The notes: generated by a model from the sequence alone, not told the origin. Positions 31,941 through 43,163 are shown, counted from the first letter of the stretch. The stretch: 64,000 bases of DNA from Boesenbergia rotunda (GCA_024364735.1 JAGFNQ010000721.1:1-64000); one strand, 5' to 3'. Numbers and translations: made by a program.

Positions 31941-33806
31941 TGTGACGACCCGACTTCTCTACCCTATACTTAAGCCGGATCGTCGCTCTTTACTACCTTT
32001 ACCTTTCCTCACTTAACCTTAACCTTTGACTTCACCTTAGACCTTGGCCTTAGGTTACCACTACTTGACTTCAAGAACTGAAAACCATTTCCAAAGATCC
32101 ACAATTCATATACTTTCAAGACATACAAAGATATAACACCATGTCTATACTCTATGCTAGTTTTATAAACATCCTAGCAACTCAAAACAAATCTAATGAT
32201 TTGAAATTAGAATCTTTGCAGAATTTAACAAGACTACCAAACCATATGAAATCATGCTAAAGATTGTATCAACTTTTGACTCCATGCGGAAATAAACACA
32301 ATGTTCACATTTTACCAATCAAAATATTAAACTCCAAGTTTCTAAACTTCAGAATCAAAATATTAAATATCTAAGCCTTAACCCAACGGATCTCTTCCAC
32401 GGTTCCACCGCCACTGAGCATCAATGCAAGTCCTGGTCACATACATAACTTATGCTTTTTCTTTACCTTTATCTGCAATAGGAGGAAATGCAACTAATAA
32501 GCAAAAGGCTTAGTAAGTAAATCCTAAACTCACAAATCCATGCTATCAACAATAAACATGTTCATTTCAAAGAATGCTTACTTCCAAAATACATGCACAT
32601 GGGAAAACTTTCATATTCTTATCATGCTCAATCATGTTGAAAACATTACTTGCATAAAACATTTGCAAACTTAACATGCTCATACATTAAAACACTAACC
32701 TCCTAACTCTTACTCCTTATCATGCTTGCAAAGTATCAATGTGAACTTATTGAAATAAAGACATGTACTCAAAGCTAAAACACTTGTAAATACTTATATA
32801 CTTGAAAATAATATTCAACTTTCTTTAGGCCTTGACATTGTACCATGGTATCAATGTACCAATTGCGCGCTTCTCTAATAGGTTGTGGGGTAGCTAGCCA
32901 CTACACCCTATTAGAGCTTTTTTCTAACTTTCGGTGGACCTTTCATTTGCCCGGTACATGTCACTTTCTGAAAATTAAATACTTTCTTACTTACAGTACT
33001 TATACTTATCAACTATCTCACTTTTGCATTAATTTTGCACTTAAAACCCTTTACCTTTCTTACTTGGGACTTTCATCGAGCACCTTGCGTGCCCTTAATC
33101 CCATCCTCATTTTTTTGGGACTTTTCAAAAATTAAATCTTATCATGCTTAGCTTACATACACCAAATCTAAACCAATTAAATTTCTATCATGAGAAAACA
33201 TGCATCTTTAAGAACTTAAAACACACGATAACTATAATCTTAAAGCATGCATCATAAAACATGGTTCTACAACAAGAACATACAAACGAAAACTACTCCT
33301 ATTGCAGGTGAGTGATCTACTTACCCTTATCTTGAAGAAAACTCACTATATCGAGGTATAAACCTAGCGTAAAACTCCTCTCTTCTTCCTTGTGAGAAAC
33401 CTCCACTCTTTGGCCCTAGGGAGAAATCCTAGATTCTCTCTACTCAAGGGGAAAGAGAAGAAGAACTCCTTGGCTTCCTCTGTTTTCGCAGCCCCTCCCT
33501 CGCCCTCTTCTCGCACGCAGCCGCCAATAAGCTCTAATCCCACTTACGTGACTTAAGCGGGGTTAATATATCTCTTAATGAAAAGGCCTAACTACCCTAT
33601 AACATTATTTCTCTCCATCCTTTTTTGTGTTTGATACCCCTGGCCTTTCGGTTAGCCGAGCCCGCTAAAGGCTTTGGCTAGTTGCATGGTCGCGAGGTCG
33701 AACCTCTCCGCGACCATTAATTAATTTTTTTCTAATTTTATTCCGAAAAATGCTAGAAAAATTCCTAAAAATCCATAATAATATTAGAAAATTATTGGGT
33801 ATTACA
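31941..33806 (-). repeat. 5' LTR of GypB
   Basis: 1866 bp, TGTGACGACCC to GGGTATTACA (plus strand). It includes the intron-like block (32473-32533), the GCGCGC island (32865-32899) and the tRNA-like module (33630-33715). Confidence 0.94.
33630..33715 (+). other. Antisense tRNA-like module in GypB LTR
   Basis: TGGCCTTTCGGTTAGCC resembles an A box. GAGGTCGAACCTC lies in a short stem about 45 bp on. It runs opposite to GypB, 90-170 bp from the LTR 5' end. The 3' LTR copy is cut inside this module. Confidence 0.42.
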
Positions 33807-33811
33807 GCCCC

Positions 33812-34446
33812 AGGGACCACCAACATTGATTGATATATTAGAAGATTCAGATGATAAGCCAGAAATTGTAGGGGCTTGCATGGTGGAAGCAAGAACCCAA
33901 GAATCACCCCTTTTAATTGTATGTCCACCAGAACCTGAGATTGAAGTGAAGCCTGTACATGACCAGGAGGAGGCCATAGTTTCATCTATTCTTGTAGAAC
34001 CTCCAGGAATTCTTCAGCACGATAAGGTAAGTATTTCTCCTATTTCTTTTGAAAAATTCATAGAGGAACCTAGGGTTGATTTTGTTGATTGTGAAGCACT
34101 TCTTGATACACCTTATGTAGTGATTAATTGTGAAAAATCCATAGAGGTACCTAGGATTGATTTTGTTGAATGTGATGAAATTCTTGATACATCCTTTGTA
34201 GAAATTGATTGTGAAAAACTCATAGAGGTACTTGAGGTTGATTTTGTTGAAAGTGATGCATTTCTTGATACTTCTTATGTAGAGATTAATTCTGAAAAAT
34301 CCATAGAGGTACCTAGGATTGATTTTGTTGGCTGTGAAGCAATTCTTGATACATCTTATGTCGAGATTGATTATGAAAAACTCATTAATGTACCTAAGGT
34401 TGATTTCATTGGTTGCGATGCATTTCTTGATACATTTTATATATAG
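33812..34446 (+). pseudogene. AthN acidic ORF, part 2 with 27-residue tandem repeats
   Basis: Continuation of 23201-23612 after the GypB insertion, open to a TAG at 34444-34446. The first part reads DILEDSDDKPEIVGACMVEA. From about 34064 there are five tandem copies of a 27-residue unit of the type EVPRIDFVECDEILDTSFVE, with Cys and Asp/Glu kept in most copies. The two parts joined would give about 345 residues. No family recognised. Confidence 0.62.
34064..34446 (+). repeat. 81-bp coding tandem repeat
   Basis: Four and a half to five units. ATTGATTTTGTTGNNTGTGA recurs about every 81 bp (near 34155, 34317, with GTTGATTTTGTTGAAAGTGA between). The reading frame is preserved in every copy. Confidence 0.85.
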
Positions 34447-34504
34447 GTTGTTTGTATTTCATTTCCTTCTTACCCTGCATGCGTTCGGGAGGTATTTTCA
34501 TTTC

Positions 34505-34783
34505 ATGGTTTTGCAGGGTCCCCGTTGGCTTCTAGAATGGGTACTCAAACTTAATAGCCTACAACCTCCCGGAAGGACTTCTAAAGAGCATGTAGTGGGA
34601 GGGGTCGAATTTACTTTGACTTGTAACTATTTACCCCAAGCATGGATGTTGAACCTTAATCGTCTCCGACCACCGGAATTTACTTATGCTAAGTTGATGA
34701 GGGAGAAATCTGTGCAATATGAGATTGACCACATGAGGATAGTTCTCCCAAGATGGATGCTACGTGCTCTCTACCCAACTTGA
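34505..34783 (+). CDS. Small unidentified ORF of AthN
   Basis: 92 codons from ATG at 34505 to TGA. It contains GPRWLLEWVLKLNSLQPPGR and a C-terminus PRWMLRALYPT. The preceding 60 bp are pyrimidine-rich and end TTTTGCAG just inside the frame (34509-34516), so this may instead be a 3' exon joined to the acidic ORF. No homologue recognised. Confidence 0.35.
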   Translation: MVLQGPRWLLEWVLKLNSLQPPGRTSKEHVVGGVEFTLTCNYLPQAWMLNLNRLRPPEFTYAKLMREKSVQYEIDHMRIVLPRWMLRALYPT

Positions 34784-34931
34784 AAGGGAGTTGTTTTCTT
34801 CTTACACTTTTATTTCATTGTAAATGTCACTTTCATGTTTTCAAGCAGTAATTTTTCTTTTAAAATGAGTTCTTGCTAATAAATGCTTGGGTAGTGTAGA
34901 GAGAATAAAAGTCATTGTAGATACCATGTTA

Positions 34932-35733
34932 TGTTGGTGCAGACAGCACCCAAGTCGAACCTGGGTTTTGATAATGGCAAAGGATTCAAAAGTTAAGATG
35001 TTATGTTTATCTAACATGCTACTTGAGTGTGCAGATTGAAGTCCTAGAGAAGGACTGCTAGGCATCGGAACTGAAGACCCAGCGAAGGGCTGCTAGGAGT
35101 CGAAGCCCTAGCGAAGGACTGCTAGGCACCAGGCGAAGGACTACTTGGTACTGAAGACCTGGCAAAGGACAGCTAGGCACCTGGCGAAGGACTGCTGGGC
35201 AAAAGTCCAAACGGAGGAGCCGGTTGGCAACAGGTAAATTCTCCTAAGAGGAGTAGGTGAGGACGCATTCCCCATCGAGGGAACAGTAGGCGTCGGTTCG
35301 ACCTAGGGCTCCATTTTGGAGACCCAAAGTCAGAACCAAGATAGCTAAGGCTGTATAAACCTAATATTTTATTGCTTTGTGTTGTTTTGGACTAACCTTG
35401 GATGCAAGACCGAAGGAATATGTTTTTGCAGCTCAGAACGCCCCAAAGGAGAGGGGCAAACAGCTGGGCAGGGCACCCCCAGTGTCCCGGGCACCTCCAA
35501 GGTCAAGGCAAAACAAGTTAAGCAAGAAAACGCTTCGGAAGCTCACTGGGGGGGGCGCCCCCATGCTCCCGGGCGCCCCCGTGCTCCCGGGCGCCCCCGT
35601 GCTCCCAGGCTTAAGCCAACGAAGCGGATAGAGTCAAGCCAGCGAGAAGCCAGTGGACCGAGTCAACCCGGGCGCCCCCTGCGTCCCGGGCGCCCCCGGT
35701 CAAACCTCAGCCCGATCCTGGAGGGATAATGCC
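34932..35733 (+). repeat. 5' LTR of Y3, 3'-truncated
   Basis: Homologous to 39499-43351 (minus the nested LTR) up to GGAGGGATAATG. The last ~500 bp of the LTR, including TATA box and primer-site side, are missing and internal sequence follows at 35734. It holds a hairpin array (35043-35227) and palindromes at 35471, 35489, 35553, 35571, 35589, 35607, 35670 and 35688. Confidence 0.85.
35043..35227 (+). repeat. Hairpin array (Y3 5' LTR)
   Basis: Units such as CCTAGCGAAGGACTGCTAGG, ACCAGG-loop-CTTGGT, CCTGGCAAAGGACAGCTAGG and CCAACGG-type at the end. On this (sense) strand, stems that are not Watson-Crick complementary pair by G.U. Confidence 0.88.
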
Positions 35734-36235
35734 AAGACCTGGAAGCTAATTTTTGAAATTCAAATTCAAATTCAAATTATTCTTTGTCAAATTCGAATCT
35801 AACATAAATTTTTAGTTAATTGTAGTTTCAAACATTTTTTTTAAATAAACTCAAAATCAACTGTTTTCAAAATTAATTCAATTTTTTTCTAAATAAATCA
35901 TAATTTTTCAAACTAATTCTATCTACCAAAACCCGTCTCACAAAACCCATAAGGCAAACGTGATTGATAACCCTAGATTGGGTGAGATGGTAAAATTTAA
36001 TTTAATCGAAATTCATTTAATACCTGCATTGTTGTTTAAATACAAACATTAAATCCTATAGTTTAGAAAGACATTGACCTAATACTAGTCAAACCATAGT
36101 CAAAGCAGTCAAACCATAGTCAAAGTAGTCAAACCATAGTCAAAGCAGTCAAATCATAGTCAAAGTAGTCATACCATGGTCAAAATAATTAAACCATGGT
36201 CAAATGGTCAACAAGACAACAAAGTTGTCAATTCA
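35734..36235 (+). other. Y3 internal non-coding segment with short repeats
   Basis: No gene. 35930-36060 resembles the 3' non-coding module of the X/Y elements (GATTGATAACCCTAGATTGGGTGAGATGG; compare 38368-38395). 36081-36215 holds tandem copies of GTCAAACCATAGTCAAAGYA, about 20 bp each. Confidence 0.6.
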
Positions 36236-36245
36236 AACCTAACCC

Positions 36246-36514
36246 GGGCGCCCGTGACTCCTTGGGCGCCCCGCACAACACTTTCACTTCTCTCAAGGCA
36301 AAAAACCTGCCATTATCACATAACCAGGGCGTCGCAGCCCCTGCGGGCGCCCCCAGTACTGGTCAAAGGCAGCAATGCTGCTATCTAAGTCTGACCGGGG
36401 CGCCCGGGCCATCGCGGGCGCCCCCGACCAGCATTAGGACACTGCCAAAGGCAGAAGCCCCTGTCCCGGGCGCCCGGGAGCTCCGGGGCGCCCTAGCCAA
36501 AGTGCCTATATAAG
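36246..36514 (+). promoter_or_regulatory. Promoter-like module: four GGGCGCCC pairs plus TATA box
   Basis: Palindromes start at 36246/36264, 36327/36345, 36398/36416 and 36468/36486. All four pairs are exactly 18 bp apart; 36327 is degenerate. TATATAAG follows at 36507-36514. The layout copies the Y LTR promoter, but the sequence between is different. It probably drives the ORF at 36702. It may be the remnant of another, diverged LTR. Confidence 0.7.
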
Positions 36515-36701
36515 GCACCTGAATCTCCTCATCTTGCCACACCCAATTCCTTTCTTCTCTCTAACTCTTTTCCTTCCAAGGCGACCAAGTGACATTCTTG
36601 CTCCCTCAAACTCGACCATACCTCTCCGAACAGCTACTCGGTATAATTTTTTCCTTTTTCTTACGCATTTAAAATTATTTTTCTTAATTCCCTTCTTTTA
36701 A
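36515..36701 (+). other. Putative 5' leader of the Y3 ORF
   Basis: Pyrimidine-rich sequence (CTTTCTTCTCTCTAACTC) typical of a plant 5' UTR, between TATA box and first ATG. Confidence 0.45.
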
Positions 36702-37903
36702 ATGCATGTTTATTATCTTAGAAAACGCCGAGCAAACCAATCAGACCTTGGTACCGAACCTAGTCCCGATCCTAGGTTCTCAACTTTAGAACTTTGTAAT
36801 AAGTTTGCTCGAACGACATACAAGCCTATAAAAATGAGCTACCTAAATAGACAATTCTTCACTCAATCTTGTCCACTAGCTATGAATGCCATCAACTTTT
36901 ACCAACTAGATAACCTTATATTCTGCACTCATCCCATTAACACATCTCTATGTGCAGAATTCTATAATAACATAGTTAGACAGAATGATCTTATGTTTGT
37001 CACTACTGTGCAAGGGATGCCCTTGACAATCACACCCTCCCTACTCAACCGATTTCTTGGACTATGACTCTCCCAGTCCACCTTTTGCTGCTACCCTCCT
37101 AGGGATCCTCCTTTTGATGCTCCCTACTCTCACATTACCCTAGACACTCTACACTCCTACTTTTATAGAGACGCTAGAAACCCTTTGGCCAGACGATTTC
37201 AGTCTGTTGACCTTCAGGTGCAGGACTACGCTCTGTATAGAGTTCTAGTCCGCTGCATCTTACCATTATCCACTAGGGACGTCGCAACCATGCGACCATT
37301 TCATATCTTCCTTCTGTATGCACTGATCCACCATCATGATATCGACATTGGACTACACGTGTTCCACACGATCCTATATGCCTCTAGTGTTACCACGCAA
37401 GGGCGGGTACGCACCCACTATTGCCACATCATCACTTCCATTCTTCATCATCACGGTCGTAACATCACCGATGGTGAGATGACCGCGATGACTGACATCG
37501 ATGAGATAGGTTTTAGGAACTTTTCCCTAGCTGATATAGAGGTCTCGGCTACCGGGGTTTTGTCGTGAGACGCCAGCGAGCCGGACCACCGATCGACTCT
37601 GACGAGGATGTTGAGGTCGATGTCGGAGATCTGGCAGCCGAGGTTCGAGAGCACATAGACGAGCCTCCACTATCGACACTCTACGAGAGAGTGACAAGAC
37701 TTGAGACACAGGTCCAGAGCCTCCGGGAGGAAGTGGAAGCAAATCATGCTGAAGAAATGGAAGCAAATCAGGGCTATTATACTGAGTATATGAATGCCCT
37801 TAGAGCCGAGAGGGAGACTAGCGACGCACGATATCACGAGATGATGGCGCTGCTTCGATCCTGGCACCCAGGCTCATCCGATCATCCCGGTCCCTCCTCC
37901 TAG
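36702..37903 (+). pseudogene. Decayed ORF resembling plant putative transposon protein (gag-like unknown)
   Basis: One frame from ATG 36702 through an in-frame TGA (37065-37067) to a frame change near 37556-37568, then to TAG at 37901-37903; about 400 residues before decay. Residues 25-120 (LELCNKFARTTYKPIKMSYL ... VQGMPLTITPSLLNRFLGL) have the layout of the 'putative plant transposon protein' domain seen in many plant repeats. The middle (DVATMRPFHIFLLYALIHHH) is hydrophobic and helical. The C-terminus is acidic and a likely coiled coil (LYERVTRLETQVQSLREEVE). It could be an alternative Gag. Assignment is by motif shape only. Confidence 0.55.
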
Positions 37904-39484
37904 ATTTGATTGGCATTGTATTAGTGACTGGTTGACTTACCCTACTCAGTAGGGTTGACTTATATTTGACTGTAGTGTGACTGTACTGGTCCCCTGTTTG
38001 ACCAGCTGACTTATGGAGTTGACTAGTTGCTTGTCTTGATTATCTGATCATTATTAGGATTATGCTTGGTAGAATAGGTTTACTCTATTCTTCGATTTTT
38101 AAACTGCTTTACTTGCTTTTAAAATTAGTTTTAAAATAATTTTAAAACTGCTTTACTTAATTTCAAAATCAACTTTTACTTAGTTTGAAAAATCTTTTTA
38201 TCACTTTTAATTTTTTGACTTAGTTTTCTTTTCAAAAATTACTCCCTTCAAAACTAGGATTTTTTCGCAAAATGGACTTAGCCTAGGCCCTAACCCTAGA
38301 ATTGCATGCACCTATAGATCTAGAAGCCAGCATCTCACAAGCACCTTAGGGTACTTTTGATTGATAACCTAGAATGGGTTGAGATGCTTAGGTCTTTGCC
38401 TTAATTCAAGATGCTTTAAGTTAGTGCATCTGCAGTATTTGGGGCACTAAATACAACTTAAACAGTAATCAAGTTAAGTGTCAAGTTTAGAAAATCTAAC
38501 TTGAACATTGAACAGAACACTTAACTCGACTAACCCTAGCGAAAACTACTGTTTATAACAGTTAGTATGTAGCTAATTGGGTTAGACATGACCCAAAAGA
38601 GATAATTGAAATTGGCTTGGTTCAGTTTATCTTGCATTGGTTCAGTACATCACATTAATTTTTTTCTTATGCAATTTATTTACTTTTTTTTTGCTATATT
38701 GCTTTGTTTTTGATATATGGCAAAGGGGGAGAGATAGGAAAGGAGAGAAGCTTTTTTAAAATTTTTCAAAATTCTAAATTTTTAAAAACTTTATCCTTTC
38801 TTCAAAAAGTACTTAAGCTATGTTTTTTTTCAAAACTGCTTTCAAAAAGTACTTAAGCTAAGTTTTTTCAAAACTGCTTTCTTTAAAATACTTAAGCTAA
38901 GTTTTTCAAAACTGCTTTCAAAGTACTTATGCTAAGTTTTTCAAAACTGCTTTCAAAGTACTTATGCTAAGTTTTTCAAAACTGTTTTCAAAGTACTTAA
39001 TCTATTTTTTTCTCAAAACTGTTTCAAAAGTACTTGATCTAAATTGTTTTCAAAATTGATTCTAAGTACTTGACCCAAGCAGTTTTCAAAAGTATTTTCT
39101 AAGTACATAAACTTAAGCTATGGTGAAAATATCTCTAAGTACTTATTTCTAAACTTCTCTAATAGAAAAGTTTCTAAGTTTCTAAAAGTACTAAAGAGAT
39201 TGAAAACTTTTAAAGTGCTTCTAAAGATGTTTTAGAAAATATCTACTAAGTTATTTTTCTAAATTTCTAAGTCCCCAATCAAAATGTATTTTTGGAAATA
39301 TTTTCTAAAACTTCTTTTGAAAAATGTTCTAAGTATTGAAAAATTAATTCCATTATTTTGACTTAGAAATTTTCAAACCCCACGAGCCTTTGAAAAACCT
39401 AGGGGGAGATTCCTTCCAAGGGGAGGAAACTAAATATCAATTGTCTTGATTAACTTAACTTTTTGAATAGGGTTGCCATAAATC
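37904..39484 (+). other. Y3 3' non-coding region
   Basis: No gene seen. It contains the shared module near 38330-38480 (GAATGGGTTGAGATGCTTAG) and degenerate repeats CAAAACTGCTTTCAAAGTACTTAWGCTAAG about every 40 bp at 38800-39110. Confidence 0.65.
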
Positions 39485-39497
39485 AAAAAGGGGGAGA
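39485..39497 (+). other. Polypurine tract of Y3
   Basis: AAAAAGGGGGAGA immediately before the LTR (T)TATTGGTGC, the junction form typical of Sirevirus-like copia elements. Confidence 0.88.
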
Positions 39498-39609
39498 TTA
39501 TTGGTGCAGACAGCACCCAAGTCGAACCTGTGTTTTGATAATGGCAAAGGATTCAAAAGTTAAGATGTTATGTTTATCTAACATGCTACTTGAGTGTGCA
39601 GATTGAAGT

Positions 39610-39816
39610 CCTAGCGAAGGACTGCTAGGCATCGGAACCGAAGACCCAGCGAAGGGCTGCTGGGCACCTAGCGAAGGGCTGCTAGGAGTCGAAGCCCTAG
39701 TGAAGGACTGCTAGGCACCAGACGAACGACTGCTTGGTACTGAAGGCCTGGCAAAGGACAGCTAGGCACCTGGCGAAGGACTGCTGGGCAAAAGTCCAAC
39801 CGGAGGAGCCGGTTGG
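39610..39816 (+). repeat. Hairpin array (Y3 3' LTR)
   Basis: Includes CCTAGCGAAGGACTGCTAGG, CCCAGCGAAGGGCTGCTGGG, CCTAGCGAAGGGCTGCTAGG, CCTGGCAAAGGACAGCTAGG and CCTGGCGAAGGACTGCTGGG. Stems covary while the loop GAAGGRCT/A is kept. Confidence 0.9.
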
Positions 39817-39891
39817 CAACAGTTAAATTCTCCTGAGAGGAGTAGGTGAGGACGTGTAACCCGTCGAGGGAACAGTAGGCCTCGGTTCGAC

Positions 39892-40123
39892 CTAGGGCTC
39901 CATTTTGGAGACCTAAAGTCAGATCCAAGACAGCTAAGGCTGTATAAACCTAATATTTTATTGCTTTGTGTTGTTTTGGACTAACCTTGGATGCAGGACC
40001 GAAGGAATCGGTTCGACCTAGAGCTCCATTTTGGAGACCCAAAGTCAGATCTAAGACTGCTAAGACTGTATAAACCTAATATTTTATTGCTTTGTGTTGT
40101 TTTGGACTAACCTTGGATGCAGG
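39892..40123 (+). repeat. 116-bp tandem duplication in Y3 3' LTR
   Basis: TCGGTTCGACCTAG... at 39892 and again at 40008, both running to GCAGGACCGAAGGAA. Absent from the 5' LTR and from Y1/Y2. Confidence 0.9.
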
Positions 40124-40271
40124 ACCGAAGGAATGTGTTTCTGCAGCTCAGAACACCCCAAAGGAGAGGGGCAAGCAGCTGGGCAGGGCGCCCCCAGTGT
40201 CCCGGGCGCCCCCAAGGTCAAGGCAAAACAAGTTAAGCAAGAAAACGCTTCGGAAGCTCACTGGGGGGGGG

Positions 40272-43163
40272 TGACAGTCCCGAATCTACTAGATTAAATT
40301 GTCACAAAAGTGTGGGACCATCGAATTTAAATATGAATGAATAAATGAATGCTGGGAACCCTTTTACAACTCAAAAAGGGGCCACAGGTCGTATTTTTCT
40401 CAGGGACTAGTTGAAGGTTTGTTTGATTCGCGCTTGTATTTAGGTGTCGTTTGTGTTTTGGGTTTCAAAGAAATAAATTTGGGTTTTGGATCATAATAAG
40501 AATAGAGAAGCAATGAAAAGCAAGTAGATTTAACTACTGACTAAACAAGGTGAATGCAATTTATGACTCAACCAATTGACCACTCAATCATCTAAAGCAC
40601 TTTGGCACAATTCAGGAATCAAACTTAATTCAGATGCAAGAATACACTACAGTTGAATTTTAACTTGGAAGATTATCAATTAAAGCCGAAACCTAGCTTG
40701 ATACATGGCAAGGGATTGAAACAACTTGATACACAAGTAAAGGAAACTCATGTGCCAATTCTTGAGGCTGTTGCAGAATTATATAGCTGATTAATTCGGC
40801 TCGAAGAGGGCTAGGCGATCAATAAGGTTTACTGCAAGGATGAAGGAAACTATCTCAGGCCCGAGACTGACCTAAGCAGGAACAAACCCAATTAAACAGG
40901 GAATTGAAGGAATTAAACTCCATGCAGATTTGGAATGCAGAAATTCGAACTTGAGGACTGATTAAGGTAGGTGCAAGTTAAATGCATAAATTCCCAAGAC
41001 GAACTGAGCTCAGGTGCCTAAACCAATGCTTGGGAAGAATTTCCAGCTCTTGACACAAACGCAACTGCATAAACTGCAGTACACAGCAGGAACATTGAAG
41101 AATTTCAGAACTGCAAAGTTGCAGCAATGAATTGCTGAATTTTCAGAAATGCAGTGGGAAAGTCGGCTGCAATTTGGATGCAAAGACAAACACTACTGCT
41201 GTGAAACAAGTGGGTATGAGGTAAACAATGAAAGTGCAATTGTCAGAAGCAAATGAATGTGCTGATGGACTGATACGCCAATTGGAACTGTTTTTTTTCT
41301 ACATGTGCAGGAACTTCAAATTCAGAATAAACACAACAAGCCAAACTGAATTCACGTGAACATTACAGTGCTCGCACACGATTTAAAAATCTAAGGGTTA
41401 CTTGATTCAAACTACAGCAGCATCAACTGCAAGTTAACAGAATTTGGATTGAACACTTGCACAAGGAAAACTGATACGCAATGATACCAACTGAATTGCA
41501 AAATTACTGAGCTGAACAAAACTCAGATTTGAAACTAGGAATGAAACTACTTATATCAACTAAATTAACATTCTAAAAGTGAAAGAAACTGGAGAAGGCA
41601 GAAACTAAATAAAAGTTGCAGAAAGGAAACTAGGTGGCTGGATCGACAATCAAAACTGAACAATTGCAGAATTCAGAAAAACTACAGCTAATTGCAATGG
41701 AATTCAGCTAAGCAAAGCTTCAATCTCTCATCTCAGCTTCGAATCCTTGCTGTCACTCAAGGATGAGCCTCCAATTGAGAAAGAAACGGTCCAAACAAGG
41801 AGATTACAGCAACTAACTCAGAAATTTCAGAAATGAAATGGCACACAGCTATGTAGTTGGCACGCCACAATTTAAACTGCAAACTACTCAAATTTGGATC
41901 TAATTATCACTAAAACAAGCTCTTAACTACTTAGCATTTAAGAATTAAACCCTAATTAAGCTCAAACCATTCAGAATTACGACTAAGTTGCTGGTATTAA
42001 ACTGCAAAAACAGAACAAGTGCAGAATATAAAGTTTACAGCTAAAACATTGGAAATTAAGGATCTAAACTACTCCTCAACTCTCCTTAAGCTCAAACGCT
42101 CCTTGGTTGTCAAGCAAGGGTGAGCCTCGGACCCGTAAGCTCAACAAATCAGTGGAGAACAGCCCTTGCGATTCAATCCATTTAAATTCTGCTCAAGCTG
42201 AAAACAGCCATTGAATTCTTCAATCTCGCTGTGGTGGATTGCGCCGATGAATTGGGAATGCTCCGAGCCTTCCAGGGAACCCCTCTGGTCAGCTCGGATG
42301 CAGTGGAAATGGAGCACAGCTGAGCTCGACGAACTCAAGTGACAAAGCTACTGAAACCTCACGAATCTCTGTCTTTGGGCAAAATCAAGCTGGAAACTTC
42401 TCACGAGCAATCCCCACTGACCTAACACTTGTTCTATTGAAGGATTTGAGGGGTCGCGCCCCTTGGAAGAAGAAATGCTGAAAAAAAACTAAGAAAACGC
42501 GAAGGAGATGAACAGTGCGGCGGAGACGCGACCAGGAGAAAGGAGCTGCGCATTTCTGATTAAATAGAAACAAATGGACGGCTCAGATTGCTTTGATGAA
42601 ATCCAACGGTAGATCTTGATATGATTTGAGCCAAACTTTTATGATGATGATCTGGGGTCAGGATCTGCCTTGTGGTAGCTCGGATCCTCCAGATATGCAA
42701 CGGATGGTCCAGATCAACTCTATCTGTGAATGGACGCTCTAGAGCCCTCCTTGCTTGATCCAACGGTTGATTTAGCTCTGATTGGGATGAAACCTTCAGA
42801 TCTTGATCATAGAGCTTGATCAACCCTAATCCTAGCTCGGATGGCTTCAGATCGTCCCGGATGGCTCAGATCTAGCCGCTCTTGAATCGGACGGCCCAGA
42901 TTAATCGTAGGCTTGATAATTCGATCCGGCTCACATCCGACTCAAGTTTGACCCAGTATGCCCTAGGTCCTTGAACCTTTGATGCCTACAAAAATATATC
43001 AGAAAATTAGTGGCCAAATAATCCAAAAATTATGTAATTTTGCAATTAAGTCCAAAATAAGATAAAGTTCCAAAACCTAGGGTAAAATCATAATTAAGCA
43101 ATAAAAACATGGGTCAAACATGGATTTAAGCAATTAAAATAATCGATAAAATGGTGCTTATCA
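40272..43163 (-). mobile_element. Solo LTR D, AthN family, nested in Y3
   Basis: 2892 bp, TGACAGTCCCG (left) to GGTGCTTATCA (right), TSD GGGGG (40267-40271 and 43164-43168). It landed inside the GGGCGCCC array. Element-sense start TGATAAGCACCATTTTATCG matches the AthN LTR start. No gene; GATC- and CAACGG-rich near 42560-42960. Confidence 0.92.

Larger units (their letters stand above)
23613..33806 (-). mobile_element. GypB: near-complete Ty3/gypsy (Tekay/Del-like) element
   Basis: Minus strand, TSD GCCCC (23608-23612 and 33807-33811). Right to left: 5' LTR (31941-33806), primer site, gag, protease-RT, RNase H, integrase, truncated 3' LTR (23613-25361). A solo LTR of the AthN type (26167-28301) is nested between RNase H and integrase. 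The LTR pair differs at only about five of the first 330 bases, so insertion is fairly recent. The gag-pol frame is nevertheless cut by several C-to-T type stops. A deletion has removed the integrase C-terminus and the start of the 3' LTR. Confidence 0.95.
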
